DNA of 64,000 nucleotides from JASGDN01 sp049840815 (GCA_049840815.1 JASGJI010000014.1:186001-250000), one strand, 5' to 3'; positions 1 through 8,739 are shown, counted from the first letter of the stretch. The notes: generated from the sequence alone by a model not told the origin. Numbers and translations are program-made.

Positions 1-1
1 A

Positions 2-634
2 ACCGGCGGCGGGCATGTCGCCGTCACCTTCGCGCCCCACGTCGCGCAGGTCATCGCCAGCGACCTGACGCCCGAGATTCTTCATCACGCCGCCGCCTAC
101 TTCGCCGAGCGGGGACTGGCGAACGTGGAGACTGCCCTCGCCGACGCCGAGGACCTCCCCTTCGCCGACGATTCGTTCCAGATCGTCACCTGCCGGATCG
201 CGCCGCATCACTTCCCGCGCCCCGACCGTTTCGTGGCCGAGGTCGCCCGCGTGCTGACGCCGGACGGGCGGTTCGTCCTGATCGACAGCACCGTGGATGC
301 GGGTGAACTCGGCGACTTCTTCAACCGCATGGAACGCCTGCGCGACCCCTCGCACGTCCGCGCGCTATCGAATGCGGAATGGGAAGTCCTGCTCGCAGGC
401 GCGGGCCTGCGTGTGGAAGTCAGGGAGTCGTATCGCAAGCATCACGACTTCGACGACTGGACGGCCCGGTCCCGCATGGCGCCGGAGGACAAGGCCACCC
501 TCGCGCAAGCGATCCTGAAGGCTCCGGCCGCCTGGCGCGACGCGTTGCAGGTGGAAACCGACGCAGATACCCACCGCCTCGTTGGCTTCTCGGACACGAA
601 GACACTCTTCCTCGCCCGCCGCCACATGGCATAG
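2..634 (+). CDS. class I SAM-dependent methyltransferase, 5'-truncated by window edge
   Basis: The reading frame is open from base 2 and starts inside the SAM-binding motif I (GGG followed by H-V-A), so the true start lies upstream of the window. The acidic loop IASDLTPEIL follows, then LADAEDLPFADDSFQIV, which is motif II/III of the UbiE/COQ5-type Methyltransf_11 fold, and LTPDGRFVLID, the post-motif III strand. These are the hallmarks of a small-molecule or quinone-type methyltransferase. A GTG at 125 is in frame but would remove motif I, so it is not a plausible start. The substrate cannot be told. It is followed by a repeat-bearing gap rather than a co-directional gene. Confidence 0.85.
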   Translation, partial: TGGGHVAVTFAPHVAQVIASDLTPEILHHAAAYFAERGLANVETALADAEDLPFADDSFQIVTCRIAPHHFPRPDRFVAEVARVLTPDGRFVLIDSTVDAGELGDFFNRMERLRDPSHVRALSNAEWEVLLAGAGLRVEVRESYRKHHDFDDWTARSRMAPEDKATLAQAILKAPAAWRDALQVETDADTHRLVGFSDTKTLFLARRHMA

Positions 635-1016
635 CTCCGCATCCGGGAAAATCGGCATCGCAAACGAGTGCAGTTCGGATCCCCTATCGAAAACGACACG
701 CATTCCTGTCATCCCGAGCGAAGCGTCGCATGCGTGGCCGTGACATTCGCAATACAGCGGAGTCGAGGGATCACGCAGCATGAACGACGTTCTCCATGCA
801 ACCTGATCCCTCGACACGCCTATCCCTTCAGGCAATGCTGCTGTCCGCACCGCGTGCTCGGGATGACAAGCATGGCTCTGACACCACTATCGGCCTCCGG
901 ACGATGGCCCAGACAAGCTGTGCCGCTACGGTATAGCGACCATTTCCAGAGCATCGAGAACGGGAGAGCGACGGAGCAGTCAAACCGCCCCGCCGCGTTC
1001 CCGTTCCCCGATGGCG
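635..1016. repeat. non-coding gap with nested inverted-repeat elements
   Basis: No convincing gene is seen in this 380-base gap. It holds an inverted repeat with exact 13-base arms (TGTCATCCCGAGC at 707-719 and its complement at 856-868). A second exact pair lies inside it (TCGAGGGATCA at 763-773 and its complement at 804-814). Next to it, at about 890-950, is a partial copy of the CAGACCAGCTGCGCCGCTACGG element that also occurs near 18170. The nested arms suggest a small non-autonomous mobile element or REP/MITE-like unit. Confidence 0.6.
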
Positions 1017-1514
1017 CTACGAATCGCCTTCCACCGTGATCGTCACCGATTCCGAGGCATCGACCGTACAGACATACTCGTACGTTCCCGGCTCATCGAA
1101 CTTGGCCGTGTACGTCTGGCCCGGTCCGATCACCCACGGCCCGGCGCGGTTCGCCACCGTGTCCTCATTCCGGATCGAGAGGATGGCCGGTTCGCCCTTC
1201 GCGAACGTGATCGCCGTCGGGATCGCGATCGCGGAATCGATCGTCGGCACATCGACGTTCGCCGACGCCCCTTTCGGGATCACGAACACCAGGCCACGTT
1301 CCGCCTCCGTTGCCTCGTGCCGGTTCGCCAGCACATAGACCACGCTCAGCAGCGTCGTGATCAGGATCAACCCGATCATCAGATACCCGCCCCGGCGGTA
1401 GACGCGGGATCGCGCCCGTTTCCGCCGTGCAGCCTCCGCATCGGTCCTGGCCATCGCCCGGCTCGCGGCGATCAGATCGGGATCGGGACTCCCGTCATGG
1501 AAGGGTTCCGGCAT
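1017..1514 (-). CDS. membrane-anchored cupredoxin-like protein lacking most copper ligands
   Basis: This is a 165-residue protein with a basic N-terminal cytoplasmic stretch, one membrane span at about 43-63 and an exported C-terminal beta domain. The end of that domain (GPGQTYTAKFDEPGTYEYVCTV) has the shape of a plastocyanin/cupredoxin strand, G-T-Y-x-Y-x-C. In real type I copper sites this Cys is followed by a His and a Met; here C149 is followed by TVDASES, so a normal copper site cannot form. It is the last gene of a minus-strand run with SCO1 and PCuAC genes, just downstream of the PCuAC stop, which ties it to copper or cytochrome oxidase assembly. Its fold is inferred. Confidence 0.7.
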   Translation of the reverse strand: MPEPFHDGSPDPDLIAASRAMARTDAEAARRKRARSRVYRRGGYLMIGLILITTLLSVVYVLANRHEATEAERGLVFVIPKGASANVDVPTIDSAIAIPTAITFAKGEPAILSIRNEDTVANRAGPWVIGPGQTYTAKFDEPGTYEYVCTVDASESVTITVEGDS

Positions 1515-1523
1515 GCAATCGCC

Positions 1524-2144
1524 CTAACCGTGGCTGGCTGGCGACGCGACCGGCGTGCCCTCCGTCGTCAGCGTACCGTCGATGCGCGGCGCAGGCCGGC
1601 TCCACGCGGCCAGGATGGAGACATCCTCGCCCGTGCCGGAGACCGCCTGCGTATCCGTCGGCGGGGTCATCTGCACCGAGACCGTCACCGGAACCTCGCC
1701 CGCATGCGCGAATTGAAGGACCAGCTCGTACGTCGTCTTCGGCATCAGGTCGTGGGCCAGATCGATCAGCATGAAATGGTAGCTCTGCGGTTCGAGAATC
1801 AGGCTGCCGCCAGCCGGAATCTCCGCACCGGAGGGCACGGGAGCCATCTGCATCACCCCGCTTGCATCCACCGTCACCGAATGAAGCTCGACCGCGCGAG
1901 CCGCATCGGTATGCGCGCCGAGCAATGTCTCGTTGTGCGCGCCGGTGTTCAAGATCGTCATGTAGGCGGCGGCGGTCCCGGTGTTTTCGGCCACCGGCGA
2001 CGCGTCCGGCGAGGCGGATGGCGTTGCCGACCCATGCTCCTGCCCTTCGTGGGCGGTGGCTGTGGCGACGCGCCCCGCGACGGCGACGAGCGGCAGGCCA
2101 AGCCCCAATGCCGCAATCCGGCGGCGAGAAAGTGTCGATGTCAT
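1524..2144 (-). CDS. PCuAC-family periplasmic copper(I) chaperone
   Basis: This is a 206-residue exported protein. An N-terminal Arg-rich signal (S-R-R-R at 6-9 followed by a hydrophobic stretch to about 28) precedes a His/Ser/Pro-rich linker and the PCuAC (DUF461) beta domain. The copper ligands of the family, in the form H(M)X10MX21HXM, are visible as H88, M98/M100, H123 and M125. PCuAC proteins pass Cu(I) to the CuA centre of cytochrome c oxidase together with SCO proteins, and an SCO gene lies immediately upstream (24-base gap). The frame is open further upstream through the SCO gene, but the start at 2144 gives a proper signal peptide and is preceded by a GGAAGGA-like ribosome-binding site in AAAGGACTTCCTTCC. 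Confidence 0.88.
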   Translation of the reverse strand: MTSTLSRRRIAALGLGLPLVAVAGRVATATAHEGQEHGSATPSASPDASPVAENTGTAAAYMTILNTGAHNETLLGAHTDAARAVELHSVTVDASGVMQMAPVPSGAEIPAGGSLILEPQSYHFMLIDLAHDLMPKTTYELVLQFAHAGEVPVTVSVQMTPPTDTQAVSGTGEDVSILAAWSRPAPRIDGTLTTEGTPVASPASHG

Positions 2145-2167
2145 GGAAGGAAGTCCTTTCGCGGCGT

Positions 2168-2821
2168 TCAGTCGGTGGGGGGATTGTCGAGCAGATGCGT
2201 GACATCGGCGGAAATGTCCGCCGGCGTGGTGCCATACGGCCACGTCAGGCGGAGGTTCCCCTGCTGGTCGATCGCAAAGAGCGAGGTCGAATGGCTGACC
2301 AGGTAGAACGACGATCCGGACGATGAAGGGGTCGCCGGCTCCTTCGACACGCTGATCACGTAGTCCCGCTCGATGGGCTTCAACTGCTCCTGGGTGCCGG
2401 TGAGGCCGATGAACGACGGATCGAAGAAGTCGAGGTACTCCTTCAGGCGGGCGGGAGTATCGCGGGCGGGATCGACGGAGACGAAGACGACCTCGACATC
2501 CTTCGCCTTCTCGCCCAGATCCTCCTTCACCTGCATGAAGTCGGTCAGGGTGGTGGGGCAGTAATCCGGGCAATAGGTGTAGCCGAAGTAGAGCAGGATC
2601 ACCTTCCCCCGATGGTCGTCCAGGGAGAATGGCTGCCCGTTCTGGTCGGTCAACGCAAGGTCAGTCGCAGCGTGCGGCGGCTCCCAGAATCCGCCAGTGA
2701 ACTCGTACGTCTCGCTGCCACTACGGCTTTGCTGGACGAGGAAGATACCCACGCCACCAATCAGCAGCATGAGCACGGCAAGCCCCGCCAGAATGACGAG
2801 CCTTCGGTCGGTCTTTTTCAT
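2168..2821 (-). CDS. SCO1/SenC-family copper metallochaperone
   Basis: This is a 217-residue, membrane-anchored thioredoxin-fold protein. A single span lies at about 8-29, and the SCO signature CPDYCP gives the copper-binding cysteines C84 and C88. The distal copper ligand His is in YLVSHS at about residue 177, and the FVSVDPARDTPARLKEY block is typical of the family. SCO proteins deliver or reduce copper for the CuA site of cytochrome oxidase. The start at 2821 (MKKTDRR) was chosen over the in-frame ATG nine codons upstream because AGGAGC lies at the right distance and the Lys/Arg start suits an inner-membrane anchor. It sits between a small His/Cys protein upstream and the PCuAC gene downstream. 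Confidence 0.92.
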   Translation of the reverse strand: MKKTDRRLVILAGLAVLMLLIGGVGIFLVQQSRSGSETYEFTGGFWEPPHAATDLALTDQNGQPFSLDDHRGKVILLYFGYTYCPDYCPTTLTDFMQVKEDLGEKAKDVEVVFVSVDPARDTPARLKEYLDFFDPSFIGLTGTQEQLKPIERDYVISVSKEPATPSSSGSSFYLVSHSTSLFAIDQQGNLRLTWPYGTTPADISADVTHLLDNPPTD

Positions 2822-2892
2822 AGGAGAACAAGGAGCTCCTCGGGACAAGCGATACCGCCCCGGTCAATCGCGGAAACCACCAACGCGCCGTC

Positions 2893-3369
2893 TCAGATCA
2901 GGACCGTGCGTGGTGGCGGCGATTCGTCCAGCGCCGGTGCCTCCAGCCAGGCCGCATCGGACTCCGCATCGCCCGCCGCCCGAACGCTGTCATCCACCCC
3001 AGGCAGATGGGGCAGAATCGCCACGCGCTGGCCGAGATCGTCAGGGGAGATGCGCGGCTCGCCTGAATGCGAAGCCCCCGCGCCCGCCCCATGGACGCAG
3101 CGATCACCATCACACGTATCCGCAACCGGCATGCCCGCCTCCTGGTGCAGGAGGTGAATGCCGGGCGTGGTCACGATCTCCACCACATCGCGCGACTCGG
3201 TGATCGTCCGCTCGTCAGCATCGAGGCCATTCATGGACTCGTGCGGCAGGCAAAGGGGCAACGCAACGACCGCCATCAGGGTGATCGCCATACTCAGGAG
3301 GTGCGGGGCCGCCCGCAGGATGAGGAATGGACGGTGCCAGATCGGCAAGGCGCGTTCCATACCGGCCAT
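2893..3369 (-). CDS. small membrane/exported protein of the copper cluster, function unknown
   Basis: This is a 158-residue protein with one hydrophobic segment at about 24-42 (LLSMAITLMAVVALPLCLP). The exported part contains CDGDRCVH together with several His residues, a pattern that could bind metal. No family is recognised. It is the most upstream gene of the minus-strand run hyp-SCO-PCuAC-cupredoxin, with about 70 bases to the SCO start, so a copper-related role is a guess from context. The start is uncertain, since an internal ATG at residue 4 is equally possible. Coding is supported by the run of co-oriented genes rather than by homology. Confidence 0.5.
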   Translation of the reverse strand: MAGMERALPIWHRPFLILRAAPHLLSMAITLMAVVALPLCLPHESMNGLDADERTITESRDVVEIVTTPGIHLLHQEAGMPVADTCDGDRCVHGAGAGASHSGEPRISPDDLGQRVAILPHLPGVDDSVRAAGDAESDAAWLEAPALDESPPPRTVLI

Positions 3370-3677
3370 GATGCCACGCGCCGCCGATCGGCATCCGGCC
3401 AGATCGCGACCTCATGCCCGTTCGGCGCAACCCCGGCCATCGGCGCGAACTCGGCGTCAATCCCGCCCAATCAGCCCGCCACAACGATGGCGCTGTATTA
3501 TGATGACGGCATACAGTGATGGAATCTCGCAGGGCTTGGCTGTTTCACCGTGGTCCGTCACGGTCGCAGGCGACCGCGACCCCGCCAACGCACCGCTTCC
3601 GGCAGATCTCCAGCGTTCGCGATACGCGCGTCCAGGCGCCGCAAACGAATCATCGTCCAGACGAGGAAACGGGTACG

Positions 3678-4520
3678 ATGCAGCAACGAACGAGTGTCGA
3701 AATCCAGGCGTATTCGGTGGACGAGGCCGTTCGGCTCGCGCTGGAGCAACTGGTGCTCCCCGAAGACGCGGTCGACATCGAAATCCTCTCCGACGCCGGG
3801 CCGGACGAAGATGCCGAGGCCCTCGTCCGCGTCACGGCCAAGGGCCACGCCTCCCAACCGGTGCCATCCGGCAAGGCCGCGTCCCAAGGCGGAGACTCCC
3901 GCGATCGTGGCGATCGTCCCCGCCGCCGAGGGCGGGGCGGGCGCGGCAGCAGCGGAACGGGAACGAATCCGTTTGCCGGGCGCGCGCCGGGGGATCGCCC
4001 CTCGCAGCGGGGCACGCCACCCCGCCCGGTCGATCGCGCCGATGCCGAGGACGAGCGCGTCGCCAAGGAGGTCGTCGCCGATCTTCTCCGCCACATGGGC
4101 ATCACCGCCGATGTGATCGCCGTCGACAACCCATCCTCCGTGCCGCTGGACGACGAGGAACCGCCAACGATCTTCATCGACATCCTGGGCAACGACCTCG
4201 GGATGCTGATCGGGCGGCGTGGCGATCACCTCGCGCAGGTGCAGTACCTCGCCAACATGATCGTCAACCGCCGGATCGACACCTGGACGCGCGTCGTCCT
4301 CGATGTCGAGGGCTATCGCACCCGGCGCGAGGAATCGCTCGTCGCCCTCGCCGAGCGCGTCGCCCGGCAGGTCGCACGGAGCCGCCGTCCCGTCGATCTG
4401 GAGCCCATGCCGCCCAACGAACGCCGAATCGTCCACCTCACGCTGCGACAGCACCCCGAAGTGACCACCCACAGCAGCGGCGAAGGCAACCAACGGCATA
4501 TCACCGTCGAACCCGCCTGA
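3678..4520 (+). CDS. jag: Jag (SpoIIIJ-associated) RNA-binding protein, KH-R3H
   Basis: The protein has 280 residues. The Jag_N domain (VEIQAYSVDEAVRLALEQL) lies at about 4-50. A low-complexity Arg/Gly-rich linker (GDRPRRRGRGGRG) follows, then a KH domain with the GRRG loop (LIGRRGDHL) and a C-terminal R3H domain with its R-x3-H motif in ERRIVHLTL. Jag/KhpB proteins bind RNA, act with KhpA in many Gram-positive-like bacteria and are usually encoded beside yidC. Here yidC is not adjacent. The ATG at 3678 is preceded by GAGGAAACGGG and starts directly on Jag_N, whereas the frame upstream is low-quality sequence. Confidence 0.93.
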   Translation: MQQRTSVEIQAYSVDEAVRLALEQLVLPEDAVDIEILSDAGPDEDAEALVRVTAKGHASQPVPSGKAASQGGDSRDRGDRPRRRGRGGRGSSGTGTNPFAGRAPGDRPSQRGTPPRPVDRADAEDERVAKEVVADLLRHMGITADVIAVDNPSSVPLDDEEPPTIFIDILGNDLGMLIGRRGDHLAQVQYLANMIVNRRIDTWTRVVLDVEGYRTRREESLVALAERVARQVARSRRPVDLEPMPPNERRIVHLTLRQHPEVTTHSSGEGNQRHITVEPA

Positions 4521-4753
4521 CCCCAGCACCCCGAACGGCGCCCCCTTGCACCGGGCGCGTCGTTCGGGCACGATTCCCGTTCGCGCCCAGATGATGGGGG
4601 CGAGATCCCTGCCCGAGATGGCGGGGAGCCTTACCAATGCATCCATGCGCTCGCCGCGCGTCGTTGGCCCGCTGGCTTCTCGCCGGAATCGTCCGGAGAG
4701 GTCATCGCCCGTTCCGGCCCCTGTGGCCGCCACCCCATCTGGAGCATCCTCTC

Positions 4754-5737
4754 ATGACCGATTCCGCCTCCACGCCGTCCAGAAAGCCTGCCACCGAGGC
4801 ACCAACGACCACGAACAAGAAGAAGGGCGAGCGCGAATCCCTCGGCCACAACCTGCGCGGCACCCAGCTCTCCAAAACACCGGACTACCTCGTGATCGGG
4901 CACATCACGGCAGACCTCCAGCCCGATGGCAGTGTGGTGCTCGGCGGCACGGCGCTCTACTCGGCGCTGACGGCAGCCCGGCTCGGAGCAAAGGTCGGCA
5001 TCCTCACGCGCGGTGTCTTCGGCACCGAGGTGGCGGGCATGAAGATCCCGTCGCTGGAACCCTTCGCCGACCAGGTGAGCATCATCGTGCAGGATGCCGA
5101 TGTCCCCACCACCTTCATCAACGAATACCGCGCCGACCTCCGCGTGCAGACCGTCCCCCACTGGGCGGGCGAAATCGACCTGCGTGGCCTGCCCCCCCAC
5201 TGGCGTAACGCGCCCATCGTTCATCTCGGCCCGGTGTTGCAGGAGATCAACCCGAACCACGCGGTCGGCATGACCACCGAATTCATCGGCATCACCCCGC
5301 AGGGCTGGATGCGCGACTGGCCGCGCGCCACCGGCGGCAAGGTGCGGCACATCCCCCTGCGCCTGCCGGGGTCCCTGCTCGGCCGCACGGATTGCGCGAT
5401 CGTCAGCACCGAGGAGATTCACCAGGCGCGCGAGGTCGTCGAACGGGTCGGGGAGCAGCGCCTGGCCGTCATCACCCGGGGCAAGGATGGCGCCCGCGTG
5501 ATCGCGCGTGGCCAGACGATCGACCTGCCGGGCTTCAAGGTGAAGGCGAAGGACCTCACCGGCGCGGGCGATGTCTTCTCGGCAGCGTTCTTCATGAAGG
5601 CCTCCGACCGCAGCATCTCCGCCGCGAGCGCCGGGCGCTTCGCGAATGCCGTCGCGGCCCTCAGCCTCCGCGAAATCGGTGTGGACGCCGTGCCATCGAT
5701 GCAGCAGGTGGACGCCCTGCTCGCCGACACGAACTAA
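4754..5737 (+). CDS. PfkB-family carbohydrate kinase
   Basis: This is a 327-residue ribokinase-fold kinase. A disordered Thr/Lys/Glu-rich N-terminus of about 45 residues precedes the fold, which opens with DYLVIGHITADL and the substrate loop GGTALYSALTAARLGAKV. The PfkB signature 2 DLTGAGDVFSAAF carries the anion-hole GAGD with the catalytic Asp. The substrate (sugar or nucleoside) cannot be named. ATG 4754 follows GGAG with nine-base spacing; the frame is open to 4637 but has no ribosome-binding site there. A 15-bp perfect hairpin lies downstream at 5831. The 230-base gap between jag and this gene shows no other feature. Confidence 0.88.
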   Translation: MTDSASTPSRKPATEAPTTTNKKKGERESLGHNLRGTQLSKTPDYLVIGHITADLQPDGSVVLGGTALYSALTAARLGAKVGILTRGVFGTEVAGMKIPSLEPFADQVSIIVQDADVPTTFINEYRADLRVQTVPHWAGEIDLRGLPPHWRNAPIVHLGPVLQEINPNHAVGMTTEFIGITPQGWMRDWPRATGGKVRHIPLRLPGSLLGRTDCAIVSTEEIHQAREVVERVGEQRLAVITRGKDGARVIARGQTIDLPGFKVKAKDLTGAGDVFSAAFFMKASDRSISAASAGRFANAVAALSLREIGVDAVPSMQQVDALLADTN

Positions 5738-5830
5738 CGGACGTTGGGACGACATGACGTTGTCCCCTCCGGACGAACGACGGTCGCCTTTGAACCGCAC
5801 GCCCGGACCGTACCGCACCCGACAGGACAC

Positions 5831-5864
5831 AACCCCGCCACCGAGCGTGCTCGGTGGCGGGGTT
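5831..5864. terminator. 15-bp perfect hairpin between convergent genes
   Basis: Left arm AACCCCGCCACCGAG, four-base loop CGTG and an exact complementary right arm. It lies between the converging kinase (ending 5737) and transporter (ending 5897) genes, so it can serve both strands. No T-tract follows on either side, so it may be a non-canonical (U-less) terminator or an mRNA-end stabiliser. Confidence 0.75.
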
Positions 5865-5896
5865 CCTCGTGCCAGATCTCGAAGCATCCGCCCCGA

Positions 5897-6655
5897 TTAC
5901 GCTGTGGCGGTCACGGCAAACGGGTTGAAGTTCGTGTCGCGGTCGTAGACGTCCACGCCTTCCAGTCGCTTCAGCTTGTTCACCACCAGGTACGTCACCG
6001 GCGTGAAGAGCGCCTCGTAGGCCGACTTCAGGATCCAGTTCGTGTAGATCATCTGCCAGAGAATGCCGCCGTTCATGGTGCCGCCGAATGCGATCAGCAC
6101 GAAGAGCAGCGAATCCAGCCCCTCCGCCACGACCGTCGAGCCGATCGTGCGCATCCACAGGTATCGCCCGTTCGTCGCCACCTTCATCCGCGCCAGGACG
6201 TAGGAATTGACGAACTCGCCGACGATGTAGGCCACGCACGATGCCAGCAGGATGCGCGGCGCGGACCCAAAGATCCGCTGGTAGGCATCGCCGCCATCCC
6301 ACGAGGGATCGGCGGGCATCACCCCGGCGATCTGGATCATCGCCACCGCGAGCAGGTTGCAGAGGAACCCGAGCCAGATCACCCGGCGGGCGATGGAATA
6401 GCCGTAGACCTCGGTGAGGATATCGCCGACGATATAGGCAATGGGGAAGGTGAGCGTGCCGGCATCAGCCACCCACGGCCCGACGTGGAGGATCTTGACG
6501 GCCAGGATGTTCGCCATGATCAGGCTGGTCACATACAGTGCCACGATCACGAGGAAGTAGGGCGAGCCAATCACCTGACTGCGGACATACTCGCTCCGCG
6601 CCTCGACGCTGCGGGCCGGTTCCTGCGATGGTGTGGTGGCGGATGGTGTGGGCAT
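5897..6655 (-). CDS. yhhQ: queuosine precursor transporter (YhhQ/VUT family)
   Basis: This is a 252-residue membrane protein with six hydrophobic segments. The family signatures are LTFPIAYIVGDILTEVYGY (first conserved acidic motif) and VAYIVGEFVNSYVLARMK. YhhQ/QueT-type ECF-like proteins take up preQ0/preQ1 for queuosine tRNA modification. The N-terminus to about 30 is polar, and the start at 6655 (MPTPSATT) avoids the overlap with the divergent glycosylase gene that longer starts would create. No queuosine biosynthesis genes are in the window, consistent with a salvage role. Confidence 0.88.
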   Translation of the reverse strand: MPTPSATTPSQEPARSVEARSEYVRSQVIGSPYFLVIVALYVTSLIMANILAVKILHVGPWVADAGTLTFPIAYIVGDILTEVYGYSIARRVIWLGFLCNLLAVAMIQIAGVMPADPSWDGGDAYQRIFGSAPRILLASCVAYIVGEFVNSYVLARMKVATNGRYLWMRTIGSTVVAEGLDSLLFVLIAFGGTMNGGILWQMIYTNWILKSAYEALFTPVTYLVVNKLKRLEGVDVYDRDTNFNPFAVTATA

Positions 6656-6703
6656 GGGGATAAAGACTCCGAACGCAGAAGGACCATTCACGATGCTGGG
6701 TTC

Positions 6704-7390
6704 ATGGTAACGAGCGAAGCCTCTCCCGGCTACATCGCGCCCGATGACCGCGACGCCATCCTCGTCGCCCGGCAGGCGGAGATGCGGGCCTGCACGCGCT
6801 GCGTGGCGGCGGGATTCCTGACGGAAGCGCACCCCGTCTTTCGCGGAAACGCCTCCCAACGCCTGATGATCGTCGGGCAGGCGCCGGGTGCCCGCGCCCA
6901 CGAACGCGACATCCCGTGGAGCGGCCCCGGTGGTGAGCTCCTGAAGTCGTGGCTCGCGCAGGCCGGGTTTCCGCCGGATGCGTTCTTCGACACCTGGTAC
7001 CTGACCAGCATCACGAAATGCTTTCCCGGCTCCGCAACCAGCGGAAAGGGCGATCGCTCCCCATCAGCCGGCGAGATTCGCCTCTGCGCCGAGCACCTCC
7101 TCACGGAGATCGCCCTCGTCCGACCGGAGATCGTAGTGACGCTCGGGCGTCTGGCCGCCGTGGCGCTCATCCCCGGTGCCCGGAAGCTGACGCTGGCGGA
7201 ACTGGTCGGCTCGGTCCTCCCGGTCGACCTCGGGTATGGCGAGGTGCCCATCGTGCCGCTCCCCCACCCCTCCGGCGTCTCACGGTGGCGGAACGATCCC
7301 GCGAACCGGGCCCTCACCGGTCGCGCGTTGGCGGAACTGGCCACATTGGCGGGCGAACGCGGGCTGGTTACCGGGCTGTCACGGCATTGA
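6704..7390 (+). CDS. family 4/5-type Fe-S uracil-DNA glycosylase
   Basis: The protein has 228 residues. Four cysteines at 30, 33, 106 and 128 (ACTRC, TKCF, RLCAE) match the 4Fe-4S ligand pattern of UDG families 4 and 5. Motif A is GQAPG at 58-62, where family 4 has GEAPG, followed by the PWSGPGGELLKSWL helix. The C-terminal recognition loop is PHPSG. These enzymes excise uracil from DNA to start base-excision repair. The Glu-to-Gln change in motif A is worth noting because this position helps activate water in family 4. The ATG at 6704 starts just before the Cys motif and leaves a 48-base divergent gap to yhhQ. Confidence 0.85.
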   Translation: MVTSEASPGYIAPDDRDAILVARQAEMRACTRCVAAGFLTEAHPVFRGNASQRLMIVGQAPGARAHERDIPWSGPGGELLKSWLAQAGFPPDAFFDTWYLTSITKCFPGSATSGKGDRSPSAGEIRLCAEHLLTEIALVRPEIVVTLGRLAAVALIPGARKLTLAELVGSVLPVDLGYGEVPIVPLPHPSGVSRWRNDPANRALTGRALAELATLAGERGLVTGLSRH

Positions 7391-7508
7391 CACGTCATCG
7401 CCTCCCCGCGCGAGGCTTCACGCATGCGTCGCTGCGACAATACTGGCATCTGGGAAGCGCCAGGGCGCGCGTTGTGGTTTACCCATGTCAGGGCAAGGAG
7501 CTATGACC

Positions 7509-7862
7509 ATGATGGAACACGATCTCGAGGGACCAATCACGCTGGTGACGGACATGCTGGCGGCAGCACCGATCAAGCCGGGAGCCGTGACGCCGGTTTC
7601 CGTCCTGAAGATCGGGCCGTTCAGCGTGATCGTCTTTGCGTTCGATGCCGGGGTGGAGCTTCGCGAGCACCATGCACCGGTGCCGGTGTTGCTCCAGGTG
7701 CTGGATGGGTGTGTCCAGGTGGAGGCGTTGGGCCAGACTGTCGATCTCGTTCCCGGCGGCCTGCTCCATCTCGCGCCCGAGGTACGGCACCGTGTGGTGG
7801 CCGCCGAGCCGTCGCGATTGCAGTTGACCATACTCGGTACGGGGCACGATCCAGTCGGGTAA
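7509..7862 (+). CDS. small cupin-domain protein
   Basis: The protein has about 117 residues and a single cupin barrel. Cupin motif 1 is seen as ELREHHAPVPVLLQVLDGCVQVE, with the paired His, and motif 2 as VPGGLLHLAPEVRHRV, with its closing His. Such monocupins often bind a transition metal and act as small-molecule sensors or isomerases; nothing identifies the substrate. There are ATGs at 7503, 7509 and 7512. The strong AAGGAG at 7495-7500 fits the 7509 start best by spacing, while 7503 would be only two bases from it. The gene converges on the thiamin operon with 12 bases between stops. Confidence 0.78.
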   Translation: MMEHDLEGPITLVTDMLAAAPIKPGAVTPVSVLKIGPFSVIVFAFDAGVELREHHAPVPVLLQVLDGCVQVEALGQTVDLVPGGLLHLAPEVRHRVVAAEPSRLQLTILGTGHDPVG

Positions 7863-7874
7863 AGGATCGGCCGA

Positions 7875-8681
7875 TCAGGGCAGGTCGCGTTCAAGCACCG
7901 CGAGATACTCATGATGCTGCCATAAGGGATGATCCGATGCCGTCGCAGGCATGTCATCGAGCACGAACGGCTCGCCTCCGGCCTCGAATGCCCGCGCGCG
8001 AAGACCGGTCCCTTCCAGCAGGAGCAGCAGATCGGCAGGCAGATAGCACCGCAAGCTCTGGCTGATCGGCGCATCCGGACGGTCGGCTTCCCACCAGGTG
8101 TCGATGAAGCGGTTGCCCACCGGATCGAAATCGGTCCGCTCTCGCACGCTGAACGGGTAGCCCGCCTCCGGACGCGCATCGCGCACCTCTTCATCGCCGG
8201 CCCACTGCGCACAGCGGAACGGATTGAAGACATCCAGCAGGACAACGCCATAGTCAGTCAGCCAGCGCTCTGCCATCCGTCGCAGCAGGCGACGCTGATC
8301 GGCATCACTCCCGATCCCGAATCCGTTCCAGTAGGTGACGACATCGAATGGCGTCTCGGTGTCGAAGGTATAGAAGTCGGCCTGAACGAACCGAAGCGCG
8401 CCACCGAGGGCCGCATGATCCAGCCGATCGGCGAACGTGATGCGCTCGCTGAGCTCGATCCCGGTCACGTCATGCCCGGCCTTTGCCATCACGAACGGCG
8501 TGGTGCCGTAGGACGATCCGAGGTCGAGGATGCGCAGTGGGCGGGGAGGTGAATCCGACACCCGTTTGCCGGTATGTCGCTCCAGAGTGCGGAGCCGGTC
8601 GGTATCCCGCGCCGTAACCGCCGACTCCGCCTGCCCCCACCAGGTACCGGTGCGTGAATAGAATCCTTCCACCCATTCCAT
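7875..8681 (-). CDS. class I SAM-dependent methyltransferase, last gene of the TPP-riboswitch operon
   Basis: This is a 268-residue protein with motif I LDLGSSYGTTP, the acidic strand VTGIELSERI, and the motif III-like block PFDVVTYWNGFGIGSDADQ. The YWNGFG stretch resembles methyltransferases acting on small nitrogen- or oxygen-containing molecules. It begins 58 bases after tenA on the same strand with no hairpin between them, so it is probably co-transcribed under TPP control, though no thiamin-pathway methyltransferase of this kind is known to me. The start at 8681 (MEWVEGFY) has AAGGAG upstream in CGATAAGGAGCACAGCC. Confidence 0.8.
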   Translation of the reverse strand: MEWVEGFYSRTGTWWGQAESAVTARDTDRLRTLERHTGKRVSDSPPRPLRILDLGSSYGTTPFVMAKAGHDVTGIELSERITFADRLDHAALGGALRFVQADFYTFDTETPFDVVTYWNGFGIGSDADQRRLLRRMAERWLTDYGVVLLDVFNPFRCAQWAGDEEVRDARPEAGYPFSVRERTDFDPVGNRFIDTWWEADRPDAPISQSLRCYLPADLLLLLEGTGLRARAFEAGGEPFVLDDMPATASDHPLWQHHEYLAVLERDLP

Positions 8682-8739
8682 GGCTGTGCTCCTTATCGTG
8701 ACACTACCTGGACCAGCGCTCGCCGGTCCACGCCATCTC

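Noticed and set aside
3516..3677. Upstream extension of Jag by about 54 residues
   Set aside because: The frame is open, but there is no ribosome-binding site and the added sequence is not protein-like. The ATG at 3678 begins directly on the Jag_N domain.
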